Notes: generated by a model from the sequence alone, not told the origin. A stretch of 51,478 bases of DNA from Bacteroidales bacterium (GCA_023231065.1 JALNWE010000016.1:1-51478), one strand, 5' to 3'. Shown: positions 34,667-43,501, counted from the stretch's first letter. Translations and numbers: made by a program.

Positions 34667-35962
34667 ATGTCTATTTCACCGGATTATATTTATCAATGCT
34701 TTTTAAAGTACCCCGTTGTTTCGACGGATACCCGGCAAATTCAACCAGGTTCTGTTTATTTCGCTCTACGGGGAGCATCGTTCAACGGCAATACTTTCGC
34801 TGAACAGGCTTTGCAGCTTGGAGCCGCGTACGCTGTCATCGACGAACCGGAATTCGCCGTGAATGATCACTGCCTTCTGGTAAACGATGTATTGAAAACC
34901 TTACAAGAGCTGGCATGCCTCCACCGGAAACAGTTTGCAATTCCCGTCGTTGCCATAACGGGAACAAACGGGAAGACGACCACAAAAGAACTGATCCATG
35001 CTGTCCTGGCTAAAAAATTCAGGACCCTGGCCACAACAGGTAACCTGAATAACCATATCGGGGTCCCTATGACCCTTCTCCGCCTTAACCCTGAGACTGA
35101 AATCGCCATCATCGAAATGGGGGCCAACCACCCCGGTGAAATTGATTTTCTGTGTAAGATTGCCCAGCCCGTGTATGGGATCATTACCAATATCGGTAAA
35201 GCACATCTCGAAGGTTTCGGAAATCTGGAAGGCGTTGTCAGGACCAAAACGGAATTATACCATTATATCCAGGAACATGGGGGGAAGCTCTTTGTTCACT
35301 GCAACGATGAGCTCCTGATGGGACATTCTTCAACTACCGGGAGGATCACTTATGGATCAGGCCCCGCAGATCTATCAGCCGAGAAAATAACAGCCAACCC
35401 ATACATTGCACTGGATCTGGTATTTCAGGATCACGGCAGATATCACGTTGAATCGCATCTGTATGGAAAATACAATGTATCCAATATGCTGGCGGCTGCC
35501 TGTATCGGACAATATTTCGGGGTCGGACCGGAATTGGTGAAAGAAGCGTTGGAAAATTTCCGCCCGGACAACAACCGTTCCCAGGTCATCAGGACATCCA
35601 AGAATATGCTTATCATGGATGCTTACAACGCCAATCCTGTGAGTATGGCCGCTGCATTAAATGCCTTTGCCGGAACAACCTATGACCATAAAACCGTCAT
35701 CCTTGGCGACATGCTGGAATTGGGGGATGAAACGGATGCAGAGCATGACCGGATACTGGATTTGGTTGACCAGTGCCCGTTTCAGCAGGTGTTCCTGGTA
35801 GGGCCGGTCTTTACCCGATTAAATACACGCCGCGAAAATATTTGTTTTCAGGACAGCGACCTGGCCAGGATGTGGCTGGAGCATCACCCTCCTGAAAACA
35901 GCGCCATCCTGATTAAAGGATCACATGGAATAAAACTCGAAAAGGTTATCGGCTGCCTTTGA
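34667..35962 (+). CDS. murF: UDP-N-acetylmuramoyl-tripeptide--D-alanyl-D-alanine ligase
   Basis: Peptidoglycan precursor ligase of 431 residues. The N-terminal domain has STDTRQIQPGSVYFALRG, the ATP loop is ITGTNGKTTTKEL, and NNHIGVPMTLLRL, EMGANHPGEIDFLCKIA, YNANPVSMAAAL and VILGDMLELG are standard MurF motifs. An in-frame TTG at 34646 opens the frame earlier, but it overlaps the upstream terminator region, so the ATG at 34667 is preferred. It is followed within 40 bases by anmK, so the pair plus folC may be one operon. Confidence 0.95.
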   Translation: MSISPDYIYQCFLKYPVVSTDTRQIQPGSVYFALRGASFNGNTFAEQALQLGAAYAVIDEPEFAVNDHCLLVNDVLKTLQELACLHRKQFAIPVVAITGTNGKTTTKELIHAVLAKKFRTLATTGNLNNHIGVPMTLLRLNPETEIAIIEMGANHPGEIDFLCKIAQPVYGIITNIGKAHLEGFGNLEGVVRTKTELYHYIQEHGGKLFVHCNDELLMGHSSTTGRITYGSGPADLSAEKITANPYIALDLVFQDHGRYHVESHLYGKYNVSNMLAAACIGQYFGVGPELVKEALENFRPDNNRSQVIRTSKNMLIMDAYNANPVSMAAALNAFAGTTYDHKTVILGDMLELGDETDAEHDRILDLVDQCPFQQVFLVGPVFTRLNTRRENICFQDSDLARMWLEHHPPENSAILIKGSHGIKLEKVIGCL

Positions 35963-35998
35963 GTATGGACCGGAATGAGACGGATTAATCATCAGATT

Positions 35999-37195
35999 AT
36001 GAAATACCATGTTATCGGACTGATGTCGGGAACTTCGCTGGATGGAGCGGATATCGTGTATTGTACTTTTAGTTACCATCATGATATATGGAAATATCAG
36101 ATCCACCAGGCAGAGACCATCCCTTACTCCGGACGCTGGCATTCCCGGCTAAGGGACCTTGAAAAAGGGTCAGCCTTTGATTTCGCAAAAACCGATATGG
36201 ATTTTGGTCACTTGCTGGGCAGCCTGACACAGGAATTCATCAACCGGCATGAACTCCATCCCGATTTTATTGCATCTCATGGACATACCATATTTCATCA
36301 ACCGGGAGTGAAACTTACCTCTCAGATCGGACATGGATCGGCCATCGCGGCCGAAACGGGCCTTCCTGTCATCTGCGATTTCCGTTCACTCGATGTGGCC
36401 TTGGGAGGACAAGGAGCGCCACTCGTTCCCATCGGGGACAGGCTCCTTTTTGGGGAATTCGGTTTTTGCCTGAACCTGGGTGGCTTCGCGAATATTTCCC
36501 GCGAAACAAACAAAGACCGGATAGCGTATGATATCTGCCCGGTCAATATTGTGCTCAATGCATTAGCAGAAAAGCTCGGCCATCCGTTCGACAGAGATGG
36601 ATCGTTCGCCAGAATGGGCTCTGTTAATCCCGCCTTGCTGGAAGCCCTGAACAAACTGCCATTTTATTCAAGGCGCCCGCCAAAATCCCTGGGAAAGGAA
36701 TGGGTTATTGACCAGATATGGCCTCTCATAACTGCTCATTATCAAAATATTGATTTACATACCGACGCCCGGGGACAATCCCCGGTATCGGGGGAAACCA
36801 CCAACGCGATCCATGATATTCTTGCGACCTGGTGCGAACATACCGCCATTCAGGTTGGGAAAGCGGTTATGCATCCGGAAAAGACCAATCTCCGGCCACC
36901 TGAAATAGATCCCGTCGATAGCATTTCATATAATAAAGAAACGGTTTCCTCTGGGGATAGGTTACTCCTGATCACCGGAGGAGGCGCTCTTAACCAATAC
37001 CTGATTGATAGGATCACCCGACATACCCGGATGAAAATCATCATCCCCGATCCTGTTACCATTAATTTTAAGGAAGCCCTGATCTTCGCACTGTTGGGAA
37101 CGCTCCGGTGGCGTCAGGAAATAAATTGCCTGAAATCCGTCACAGGCGCTTCAAAAGATAATATTGGCGGAGCTATTTATTTTCACAAAGTATGA
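35999..37195 (+). CDS. anmK: Anhydro-N-acetylmuramic acid kinase
   Basis: This cell-wall recycling enzyme has 398 residues and phosphorylates 1,6-anhydro-MurNAc with ring opening to MurNAc-6-phosphate. Visible are MKYHVIGLMSGTSLDGADIVYC, ASHGHTIFHQP, VICDFRSLDVALGGQGAPLVPIGDRLLF, NLGGFANIS, YDICPVNIVLNALA and LLITGGGALNQYLIDRI. An ATG 24 bases upstream is possible but adds residues not typical of the family. It sits between murF and folC and overlaps folC by 4 bases. Confidence 0.94.
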   Translation: MKYHVIGLMSGTSLDGADIVYCTFSYHHDIWKYQIHQAETIPYSGRWHSRLRDLEKGSAFDFAKTDMDFGHLLGSLTQEFINRHELHPDFIASHGHTIFHQPGVKLTSQIGHGSAIAAETGLPVICDFRSLDVALGGQGAPLVPIGDRLLFGEFGFCLNLGGFANISRETNKDRIAYDICPVNIVLNALAEKLGHPFDRDGSFARMGSVNPALLEALNKLPFYSRRPPKSLGKEWVIDQIWPLITAHYQNIDLHTDARGQSPVSGETTNAIHDILATWCEHTAIQVGKAVMHPEKTNLRPPEIDPVDSISYNKETVSSGDRLLLITGGGALNQYLIDRITRHTRMKIIIPDPVTINFKEALIFALLGTLRWRQEINCLKSVTGASKDNIGGAIYFHKV

Positions 37196-38505
37196 TGAAT
37201 TACAGCCAGACCATTGAATACATGTACGCACAACTCCCCATGTTCCATCGCGTGGGGGCATCCGCTTACAAAGCCGACCTGAACAATACCATCGCCCTGT
37301 GCAACTTACTGGGTAATCCGCAGGAGGCTTTTACAACCATACATATCGCCGGAACCAACGGTAAAGGATCAGTTTCGAACATGATAGCCTCCATTCTCCA
37401 GACCAAAGGATTAAAGACTGGTTTATATACTTCGCCCCATCTGAAAGATTTCAGGGAACGGATCAGGATAAATGGTAAGATGATCGATAAAAGATACGTC
37501 TCCCGTTTTATCAGCCGGTACCAGTCATCCTTCGAATCCATCCATCCTTCGTTCTTTGAGCTTACCATGGCCATGGCCTTTCAATACTTCAAGGATCAAA
37601 AGACAGATATAGCGGTGATTGAAACAGGATTAGGCGGACGACTGGATTCAACCAATATCATCACTCCGCTGCTTACGGCCATTACCAATGTCAGCTTCGA
37701 TCACATGCAATTTCTGGGTGATACCCTTGAAAAAATTGCCATTGAGAAAGCCGGGATCATCAAACCCTCGATACCTGTTGTTATTGGGGAAACCCAACCT
37801 GAGATAAAAACGGTGTTTCAGGAAAAAGCAAAGGATTGCAACGCGCCAATCCTCTTTGCTGATGAATTGTTCAACGTTATTGACCTGACAAAGGTTAACC
37901 CATCCCTCCCAGAAAATTACCTTCCGTCGCTGATGTTGGAAATCAATCGTGATGGAAAGCGCTGTATACCAATTCTTTCATCCCCGCTTACAGGATGGTA
38001 CCAACGAAAAAATATTGTAACAGTGATGGCCGTATGCGAAACAATGAACTCCTTCGGTTTTGGGCTTACCTACCCGATTATCCGGAATGGGATCGAAAAT
38101 GTGATTAAAAACACCGGATTTGCGGGACGATGGCAAGTTCTCGGCAATAAACCACTCACTCTTTGTGATACCGGGCATAACGAGGGTGGATTACGGGAGG
38201 TTGTTGCCCAGCTTGCTGTTACGCCGCATCAAAAGTTGCATTGGGTTTTTGGGGTGGTCAATGATAAAGATCTCAACCATATCTTGAAACTTCTTCCTCC
38301 TGAAGCCACCTACTACTTTTGCAAACCTGATATTCCCCGTGGACTGAACGCGGAAATACTGATGGGAAAAGCCCATGCAGCCGGTTTAAAAGGTCAAATC
38401 TATCCTTCGGTTAAGGCAGCCCTAAAAGCAGCCCGGCAACAAGCTTCTCCTGAAGATCTTGTTTTTGTAGGCGGAAGTACTTTTGTTGTTGCTGAAGTTA
38501 TCTGA
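37192..38505 (+). CDS. folC: Folylpolyglutamate / dihydrofolate synthase
   Basis: The protein has 437 residues. The ATP loop IAGTNGKGSVSNMIASIL, the TSPHLKDFRERIRINGKMI segment, FELTMAMAFQYF, ETGLGGRLDSTN, AGIIKPSIPVVIGE and DTGHNEGGLREVV are FolC hallmarks. It adds glutamate to (dihydro)folate. The start overlaps the anmK stop (ATGATGA context), so translation is probably coupled. A second ATG lies 3 bases downstream. Confidence 0.94.
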   Translation: MMNYSQTIEYMYAQLPMFHRVGASAYKADLNNTIALCNLLGNPQEAFTTIHIAGTNGKGSVSNMIASILQTKGLKTGLYTSPHLKDFRERIRINGKMIDKRYVSRFISRYQSSFESIHPSFFELTMAMAFQYFKDQKTDIAVIETGLGGRLDSTNIITPLLTAITNVSFDHMQFLGDTLEKIAIEKAGIIKPSIPVVIGETQPEIKTVFQEKAKDCNAPILFADELFNVIDLTKVNPSLPENYLPSLMLEINRDGKRCIPILSSPLTGWYQRKNIVTVMAVCETMNSFGFGLTYPIIRNGIENVIKNTGFAGRWQVLGNKPLTLCDTGHNEGGLREVVAQLAVTPHQKLHWVFGVVNDKDLNHILKLLPPEATYYFCKPDIPRGLNAEILMGKAHAAGLKGQIYPSVKAALKAARQQASPEDLVFVGGSTFVVAEVI

Positions 38506-38523
38506 AAAATCCAGAATACGGTT

Positions 38524-38571
38524 TCTCCCTTCTCCTTCAGGAAAAGGGCCATGGGATGAGGTGGGCGCTGG
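38524..38571 (+). repeat. 48-base dispersed hairpin repeat, copy B
   Basis: CCCTTCTCC and GGAAAAGGG flank a 4-base loop with one mismatch, followed by the shared tail GGGATGAGGTGGGCGCTGG. It fills the space between convergent folC and thiS and ends one base before the thiS stop, so it may act as a shared terminator. Confidence 0.8.
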
Positions 38572-38572
38572 C

Positions 38573-38776
38573 TTATCCCCCGGAAATAAGGTGAAGGACA
38601 TGAACTTCGTCGCCTTCATGGATCTGGGCTGTTTCATAGTCCGTTTTGTTTACCAGGCGACCGTTTATTTTGATTACCAGCATTTTGAAAGTAAAATTCT
38701 TGACTTTCAGCAATTCCCTGACAGTTAAAGATTCCTGTTTAAAAATTTCCTGGTTGTTATTAAGGGTGATTTTCAT
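38573..38776 (-). CDS. thiS: Thiamine-biosynthesis sulfur carrier ThiS
   Basis: The protein has 67 residues with a beta-grasp pattern: MKITLNNNQEIFKQ, the ESLTVRELL turn, KMLVIKINGRLVNKTDYE and GDEVHVLHLISGG. The C-terminal Gly-Gly is the site that ThiF adenylates and that carries the thiocarboxylate used in thiazole synthesis. The longer open frame to 38905 is rejected because it overlaps the VCBS gene, and the ATG at 38776 gives the normal start. It is last in a unit with thiF and the VCBS gene. Confidence 0.88.
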   Translation of the reverse strand: MKITLNNNQEIFKQESLTVRELLKVKNFTFKMLVIKINGRLVNKTDYETAQIHEGDEVHVLHLISGG

Positions 38777-38808
38777 AATGAAAAGGGATAAAGGATGGGA
38801 GATGGGGG

Positions 38809-40755
38809 CTAAATCCTGACAATCTTGATCGTCCCTGATCTTTCGCCTGTCAGGATATGGAGGAGATATAAACCTGGTAAAACCTTCGCTCCATCCCATT
38901 TCCAAAGATGTTGCCCGGCATTCATACCTGCCCGTTTTTCGGTTAAAACGATCCCGCCCCTGATATCGGTGACCTGCATCACAACATCTGTTTCAGAGGC
39001 AAGGCAGAACCTGAAGGTGACAGATCCGGAAAACGGGTTAGGATAGGCTGAAAGAGATGGCGAAAACGAACTAAGGGGCTGTTCTCCAAGACCGGCAATG
39101 ATTGCATTATTTTTATAATAATCGAAGGTTCCTCCATATTCTCCCATGGTCAGGTCCGGATCCCCGTCAGCATCGAGGTCGGCCAGGGCAGTGGTTGCGT
39201 TCTGGCCACCGGTGATCCCCTGGAAAGGTCCTGGATTTTCGATCCAGCTTGTTCCCTGGTTTTCAAAATACTGAACATCGCCCCACAGGTTCCCCGTGAG
39301 AATATCAGGATCCCCGTCCTGATCGATGTCGGCAATGGCAGGCACACAATTGGATCCCACATCAATACCGGCGAAATAATTGGGTATCAGCGCCCAGAAT
39401 GGGCTGGCAGGAGTTCCCTGATTCTGAATATAAGCCAGGTTTCCTGCCTCATTCCCTGCAACGATATCCAAATCTCCATCCATGTCAAGATCGACCAGCC
39501 GGGGCGAAGACCATCCTCCCAGGTTAATATTGCCTAAAGCAATTGATACGAGGACAAATCCGGAACCTGTATTCCGGTGGTAATAAAGCTTTCCTGAAAG
39601 ATCGCCAACAATTGCATCAGGAAGGCTGTCGCCATTCACATCGCCGATGGCGACCGCACTATATATCGAATGTTTCAGGGAGGTGAAATAACCGCTGTTT
39701 TCCAGCCATGCAGGACCAGTCGCGGTACCTATATTTTCGAAGTATTTAATGTCGCCAAGCTGACTTCCGCTGAAAAGATCCAGATCGCCATCATAATCAA
39801 AATCAAAGAAATAAGGATTGCTGGCGCCGCCCACATCCAGTACCCCGCCAAAAAGGGTTGTGTTCTCCTGCCAGACTGGTGCTGCCGGACTTCCGGCATT
39901 AAGGTAATAATTCAATGGTCCCGAAGCTGATCCGAAAACCAGGTCAGGTTTGGAATCCCCATTAAGATCAACAAGATCAGGAGAGTTCCAGTAAGTCAGG
40001 TCACCGGTTCCTTCAAATACTGTAGTATTGGTTTCCCAGATTGGATTTACCATCGTTCCCGTATTTTGATAATAAATAAATCCATGCTCATCCCTTCCCG
40101 ACAAAATATCCTGATCACCATCTGAATCAAGATCATGAAATACCGGATAGGCATATAATCCCACATCACCGATGATGGTTGAATTGCCCTCGGTAAACTG
40201 GGCTGATGAAGGGGTTCCTGTGTTAATATATATTTTCAGGATACCGCTTTCGCTGAGACCTGTAATCAGGTCGGGGTCCATATCATTGTCAAGGTCCGCG
40301 AGGTCAGGAACGGGATTCATCCCAACATCAAGCCCATCGAAAAAACCGGTGACTTTCTCAAAGACAGGGTTACCGGCGCTTCCGGTATTGGCAAACAAGT
40401 TCAGTCCAGTGAATCCACCGGTTATCAAATCCAGGTCACCATCATTGTCGATATCATAAAAAACACCCACCTCGGCATCCAGAGTGGAAATACCTGAAAA
40501 AAGACCTTCACCCTGTATAAAGGCCGGAGTAGTGGCAGAACCGGTGTTTTCCAAATACACAAGCCGGTAATCACTGCTTCCGATGATCATATCGTAATCC
40601 CCATCGTCATCCAGATCGGCAAACCGGGGCTGGGAAAAAGGAAGGCTGGGGATGCCACTTGGATTAAAGATGGCGTTGTTCTGTTCCCACGGTTGCGCGT
40701 GAAGCGTGGATGCCAGGATCAACAACAAAGAAATGATGTATTTAGTCCGTTTCAT
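38809..40755 (-). CDS. Secreted VCBS/FG-GAP repeat protein with T9SS sorting domain
   Basis: The protein has 648 residues: a signal peptide (residues 1-20, ending LHAQ), then about ten repeats of the type ADLDDDGDYDMIIG, each followed by a YLENTGS-type strand, predicting a calcium-binding FG-GAP propeller. A type A T9SS sorting domain occupies the last 80 residues (LSAYPNPFSGSVTFRF... TIKIVRI). The start overlaps the end of thiF by 4 bases and thiS begins 33 bases after its stop, so a secreted protein is embedded between two thiamine genes. No enzymatic domain is visible. Confidence 0.85.
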   Translation of the reverse strand: MKRTKYIISLLLILASTLHAQPWEQNNAIFNPSGIPSLPFSQPRFADLDDDGDYDMIIGSSDYRLVYLENTGSATTPAFIQGEGLFSGISTLDAEVGVFYDIDNDGDLDLITGGFTGLNLFANTGSAGNPVFEKVTGFFDGLDVGMNPVPDLADLDNDMDPDLITGLSESGILKIYINTGTPSSAQFTEGNSTIIGDVGLYAYPVFHDLDSDGDQDILSGRDEHGFIYYQNTGTMVNPIWETNTTVFEGTGDLTYWNSPDLVDLNGDSKPDLVFGSASGPLNYYLNAGSPAAPVWQENTTLFGGVLDVGGASNPYFFDFDYDGDLDLFSGSQLGDIKYFENIGTATGPAWLENSGYFTSLKHSIYSAVAIGDVNGDSLPDAIVGDLSGKLYYHRNTGSGFVLVSIALGNINLGGWSSPRLVDLDMDGDLDIVAGNEAGNLAYIQNQGTPASPFWALIPNYFAGIDVGSNCVPAIADIDQDGDPDILTGNLWGDVQYFENQGTSWIENPGPFQGITGGQNATTALADLDADGDPDLTMGEYGGTFDYYKNNAIIAGLGEQPLSSFSPSLSAYPNPFSGSVTFRFCLASETDVVMQVTDIRGGIVLTEKRAGMNAGQHLWKWDGAKVLPGLYLLHILTGERSGTIKIVRI

Positions 40756-41339
40756 GATTTTGCTAATAAAATTTCAAGCGCCACATTCGCTTGCATATTT
40801 GAAACCATTCCGACACGAGGGGCAATGGGAGGCATATCGGGACCTATTTCGGTTTGTTCGTCCCCGCATATATAAAGATTATCGATCCTGCGGCAGTGGA
40901 TGGAATCATTCATCCCCCAACCTGCCATTCCCAGCCCGACGATAAGTGGTATAGAAGGAAGTTCGGTAAGTACCGTTTCTATTAACATTTCTTTTTCCTC
41001 CGACCGGTCAAAAGCCTCGACGATCACATCACATCCCGCGAACAGTCCGGAAATATTTGCCGGGGTGATTTTTAAATCATGGGGAATAACATTTATAAAT
41101 GGATTGATCCTAAGGATGTTAACAGTCAAGGCAAGCGTTTTTTTCTGACCGATTTGATCCCGGAAATAGTATTGCCGGTTAAGGTTGCTTTCCGTGACAA
41201 TATCAAAATCGGAAATCACCAACGTCCCGGTTCCAACCCTGGCCAACGCCACGGCACAATTGGAACCCAATCCGCCACATCCGGCAATTCCAACCCTCTT
41301 TCGGGATAACCTTTCTTTTATTTCCTCAAAAGTCAACAT
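40752..41339 (-). CDS. thiF: ThiF-family sulfur-carrier adenylyltransferase (short form)
   Basis: The protein has 195 residues. The nucleotide-binding motif GIAGCGGLGSNCAVALARVG, the acidic DFDIVTESNLNRQYYF with the catalytic Arg, KKTLALTVNILRINPFI and CDVIVEAFDRSEEKEMLIE mark an E1-like adenylyltransferase. The length fits the short ThiF class (about 200 residues) rather than MoeB. Its probable partner ThiS is encoded at the end of the same unit. No thiG, thiH or thiC is in the window. Confidence 0.85.
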   Translation of the reverse strand: MLTFEEIKERLSRKRVGIAGCGGLGSNCAVALARVGTGTLVISDFDIVTESNLNRQYYFRDQIGQKKTLALTVNILRINPFINVIPHDLKITPANISGLFAGCDVIVEAFDRSEEKEMLIETVLTELPSIPLIVGLGMAGWGMNDSIHCRRIDNLYICGDEQTEIGPDMPPIAPRVGMVSNMQANVALEILLAKS

Positions 41340-41457
41340 ATCTCATTTAACAGTCTGTCATAACCCCATCTCTTATCTCCCATCCCCTTTTTTCATCTCT
41401 TTTTCAAGCTTCTTCTTTCCTACACAAAGTTAGCATTTTTTGAATTCATCTATTCAT

Positions 41458-41465
41458 TATCTTTG
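41458..41465 (+). promoter_or_regulatory. Probable promoter -7 box for the carboxyltransferase gene
   Basis: TATCTTTG matches TAnnTTTG. Transcription from here would put the 48-base repeat copy C in a leader of about 160 bases. Confidence 0.45.
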
Positions 41466-41513
41466 CACTAGTGTTAGTTAATTCACAGGAAGATCAGATG
41501 CTGGACGATGGAT

Positions 41514-41561
41514 TCTCCCTTCTCCTCAAGGTGAAGGGCCAGGGGACGAGGTGGATGCTGG
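41514..41561 (+). repeat. 48-base dispersed hairpin repeat, copy C
   Basis: CCCTTCTCC and GGTGAAGGG flank a 4-base loop with one T-T mismatch, followed by the tail GGGGACGAGGTGGATGCTGG. Unlike copies A and B it lies in a gene leader, not between convergent genes. Confidence 0.8.
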
Positions 41562-41631
41562 ATAATTGAAAGATAAAATTAACTCTTGACTTTTAACTCT
41601 TAATTTCAAACTCTATTCATAATTCTTCGCC

Positions 41632-43368
41632 ATGCCGAAACGAACGTTAAAAATCAGGGACCTTACCTTACGCGACGGACAACAGTCGTTATTTGCCACC
41701 CGTATGAACCAGGACCAGGTTGACCGGATATTGCCTTATTACAAAGAAGCCCGGTTTTATGCCATGGAAGTCTGGGGTGGCGCCGTTCCCGACTCCATCA
41801 TGCGGTATCTCTCCGAAAATCCCTGGACCCGGCTTGAGAAAATCAAAGCAGGCGTGGGAGATGTTTCAAAACTGACTGCTTTATCCCGTGGCAGGAATGT
41901 TTTTGGGTATAATCCTTATCCCGAAGAAGTGATAGAAGGATTTAACCGCAATGCCGTGAAGTCCGGGATCGGGATCATGCGCATTTTCGATGCGCTCAAC
42001 GATGTGGACAACATGAAATCCACCATTAAATATGTGAAACAGAACGGGGGTATGGCCGATTGTGCCATCAGCTATACCGTGGACCCGAAATTCTCCCCCC
42101 GGCAGAAATTCCATTCCTGGGTTCATTTTAAAGCCCTGCCCCACGATATTTTCACCATCGATTATTATGTCGAAAAGGCCCGGCAGCTTGAGGCTTTAGG
42201 AGCTGATATGATCTCCATCAAAGATATGGCCGGTTTAATAACGCCAGTGAAAACCGGGAAACTGATCCGCCGGCTGAAAGAAGAAGTACGGGCGCCCATC
42301 GATTTTCATACCCACTGCACCCCCGGATTTGGCCTGGCTTCCGTATTGTCGGCCATTGTTAACGGGGTTGATATTGTTGATACCAATATCTGGAATTTTG
42401 CTGGTGGACCTGCCGCGCCAGCCTATGAACTGATCCATATCTTTTGTCAGAAAATGGGCATCGAAACCGGCGTCAATCCCGAGGCGGTATCAGCCATCAA
42501 CAGGGAACTTAAAATCATTCGGGAAGAACTTGCCCCATTCGACACCTGCAAAACCTTTCCCTCTGAGTTTGATTTTACAAAAGATAAACTTCCCAAAGAA
42601 ATCAATAAATTGTTTGTAAAAGCGATTTATATGGCCAAACATGACCGGGAAGAAGAACTTCTGTCAGCCTGTCAGGAAATTGAGAAATTCTTCAATTTCC
42701 CGGAACCGGATGAAATGGTTAGAAAAGCAGAGATACCGGGAGGAATGTACACGAATATGTTAGCCCAGTTAAAACAGATGAAGCTGGACCATCTCCTCCC
42801 CCATGTACTCGAGTTGGTCCCTCTTGTCCGGATCAAATCAGGCTGCCCTCCACTGGTTACCCCGACCAGCCAGATTGTCGGTGTCCAGGCCGTGAACTGT
42901 GTGATCGACGAAAATAAAGACCTGCCATTTTTTACCACTAAATCGATCCAGTTTGTAAACCTTGTCAAAGGGATTTATGGGAGGACCCCCATCCCGGTAG
43001 ATCCTGATTTCAGGGAACAACTTACCGGGGTCAGGGAAGAGACGCCTTACGATAACCGGAATTATAAAAAACAGGAAAATACCATATTTGAAGAATATGG
43101 CGATATGAAGTTAGCTGAAAACGAAAAAGACGAACTCCTGCTTGAACTTTTCCCCACCGTTGCACGCGACTTTCTCCAGAAAACAGTAGAAGAAAAATAT
43201 ACCGAGAATATCTATCAGATTGAAGAAGAAAAACGCCGGAAAGCACGCGAAGCACGCGAAGCCTATGAGCGTCTTACGCCCCAGGAAAAAAGGGACCGGC
43301 TGATGCAGGGACTGTATAGCTGGACCGATCTGTCGTACCCCGAGGAGGAAGACCTGGGAAGAAGTTAG
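41632..43368 (+). CDS. Biotin-dependent carboxyltransferase subunit (PycB / oxaloacetate decarboxylase alpha-like)
   Basis: The protein has 578 residues with a DRE-TIM carboxyltransferase barrel: LRDGQQSLFATRM with the metal-binding Asp, MEVWGGAVPDS, IFDALNDVDNM, SIKDMAGLITP with the lysine that is carbamylated in this family, and DFHTHCTPGFGLAS with metal-binding His residues. A conserved post-barrel domain follows (GGMYTNMLAQLKQM). The C-terminus is a charged coiled-coil-like tail, with no biotinyl AMKM motif, so a separate biotin carrier protein is needed. The exact substrate (pyruvate carboxylation or oxaloacetate decarboxylation) cannot be fixed. Confidence 0.85.
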   Translation: MPKRTLKIRDLTLRDGQQSLFATRMNQDQVDRILPYYKEARFYAMEVWGGAVPDSIMRYLSENPWTRLEKIKAGVGDVSKLTALSRGRNVFGYNPYPEEVIEGFNRNAVKSGIGIMRIFDALNDVDNMKSTIKYVKQNGGMADCAISYTVDPKFSPRQKFHSWVHFKALPHDIFTIDYYVEKARQLEALGADMISIKDMAGLITPVKTGKLIRRLKEEVRAPIDFHTHCTPGFGLASVLSAIVNGVDIVDTNIWNFAGGPAAPAYELIHIFCQKMGIETGVNPEAVSAINRELKIIREELAPFDTCKTFPSEFDFTKDKLPKEINKLFVKAIYMAKHDREEELLSACQEIEKFFNFPEPDEMVRKAEIPGGMYTNMLAQLKQMKLDHLLPHVLELVPLVRIKSGCPPLVTPTSQIVGVQAVNCVIDENKDLPFFTTKSIQFVNLVKGIYGRTPIPVDPDFREQLTGVREETPYDNRNYKKQENTIFEEYGDMKLAENEKDELLLELFPTVARDFLQKTVEEKYTENIYQIEEEKRRKAREAREAYERLTPQEKRDRLMQGLYSWTDLSYPEEEDLGRS

Positions 43369-43373
43369 ACAAA

Positions 43374-43430
43374 CGGATGCGGGATGATGAATGACGGATG
43401 ACGGATATCGGGTTGCGGATGAGGGATTTC
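43374..43430 (+). repeat. Degenerate GGATGA-type low-complexity repeat
   Basis: Words GGATGCGGGATGATGAATGA, GACGGATGACGGAT and GCGGATGAGGGAT recur in this intergenic stretch. Similar text (ACCGGATGACGGATGACCGA) is found inside the methyltransferase linker near 19065. Confidence 0.45.
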
Positions 43431-43460
43431 CGATATGCAAAAAATAACACATCGAACTTT

Positions 43461-43484
43461 TTGATCCACTTGTAATTAGATCAA
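43461..43484. promoter_or_regulatory. Inverted repeat TTGATC-N12-GATCAA in the AOR promoter
   Basis: A perfect 6-bp inverted repeat spans the -33 element of the AOR promoter. It could be a repressor operator, but arms this short may occur by chance. Confidence 0.35.
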
Positions 43485-43501
43485 TTTTTTCTATATTTTT
43501 G
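43470..43501 (+). promoter_or_regulatory. Promoter of the AOR gene
   Basis: TTG (43470-43472), a 21-base spacer and TATTTTTG (43494-43501) fit the Bacteroidota pattern, 25 bases before the ATG. Confidence 0.6.

Larger units (their letters stand above)
41340..41631. other. Divergent intergenic region between thiF and the carboxyltransferase gene
   Basis: This 292-base stretch holds no gene. It contains low-complexity text (CCCATCTCTTATCTCCCATCC-like, about 41362-41390), a promoter -7 box at 41458-41465, repeat copy C at 41514-41561, and degenerate AACTCTT-type text from about 41575 to 41613. Confidence 0.6.

Noticed and set aside
38776..38905. N-terminal extension of ThiS
   Set aside because: The extended frame overlaps the VCBS gene in another frame, and the ATG at 38776 gives the standard ThiS start.
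41632..43368. Complete biotin-carrying oxaloacetate decarboxylase alpha subunit
   Set aside because: There is no biotin-attachment motif at the C-terminus.
43369..43440. Tandem-repeat (VNTR) locus
   Set aside because: The GGATGA words are too degenerate and irregular in spacing to call a true tandem array.
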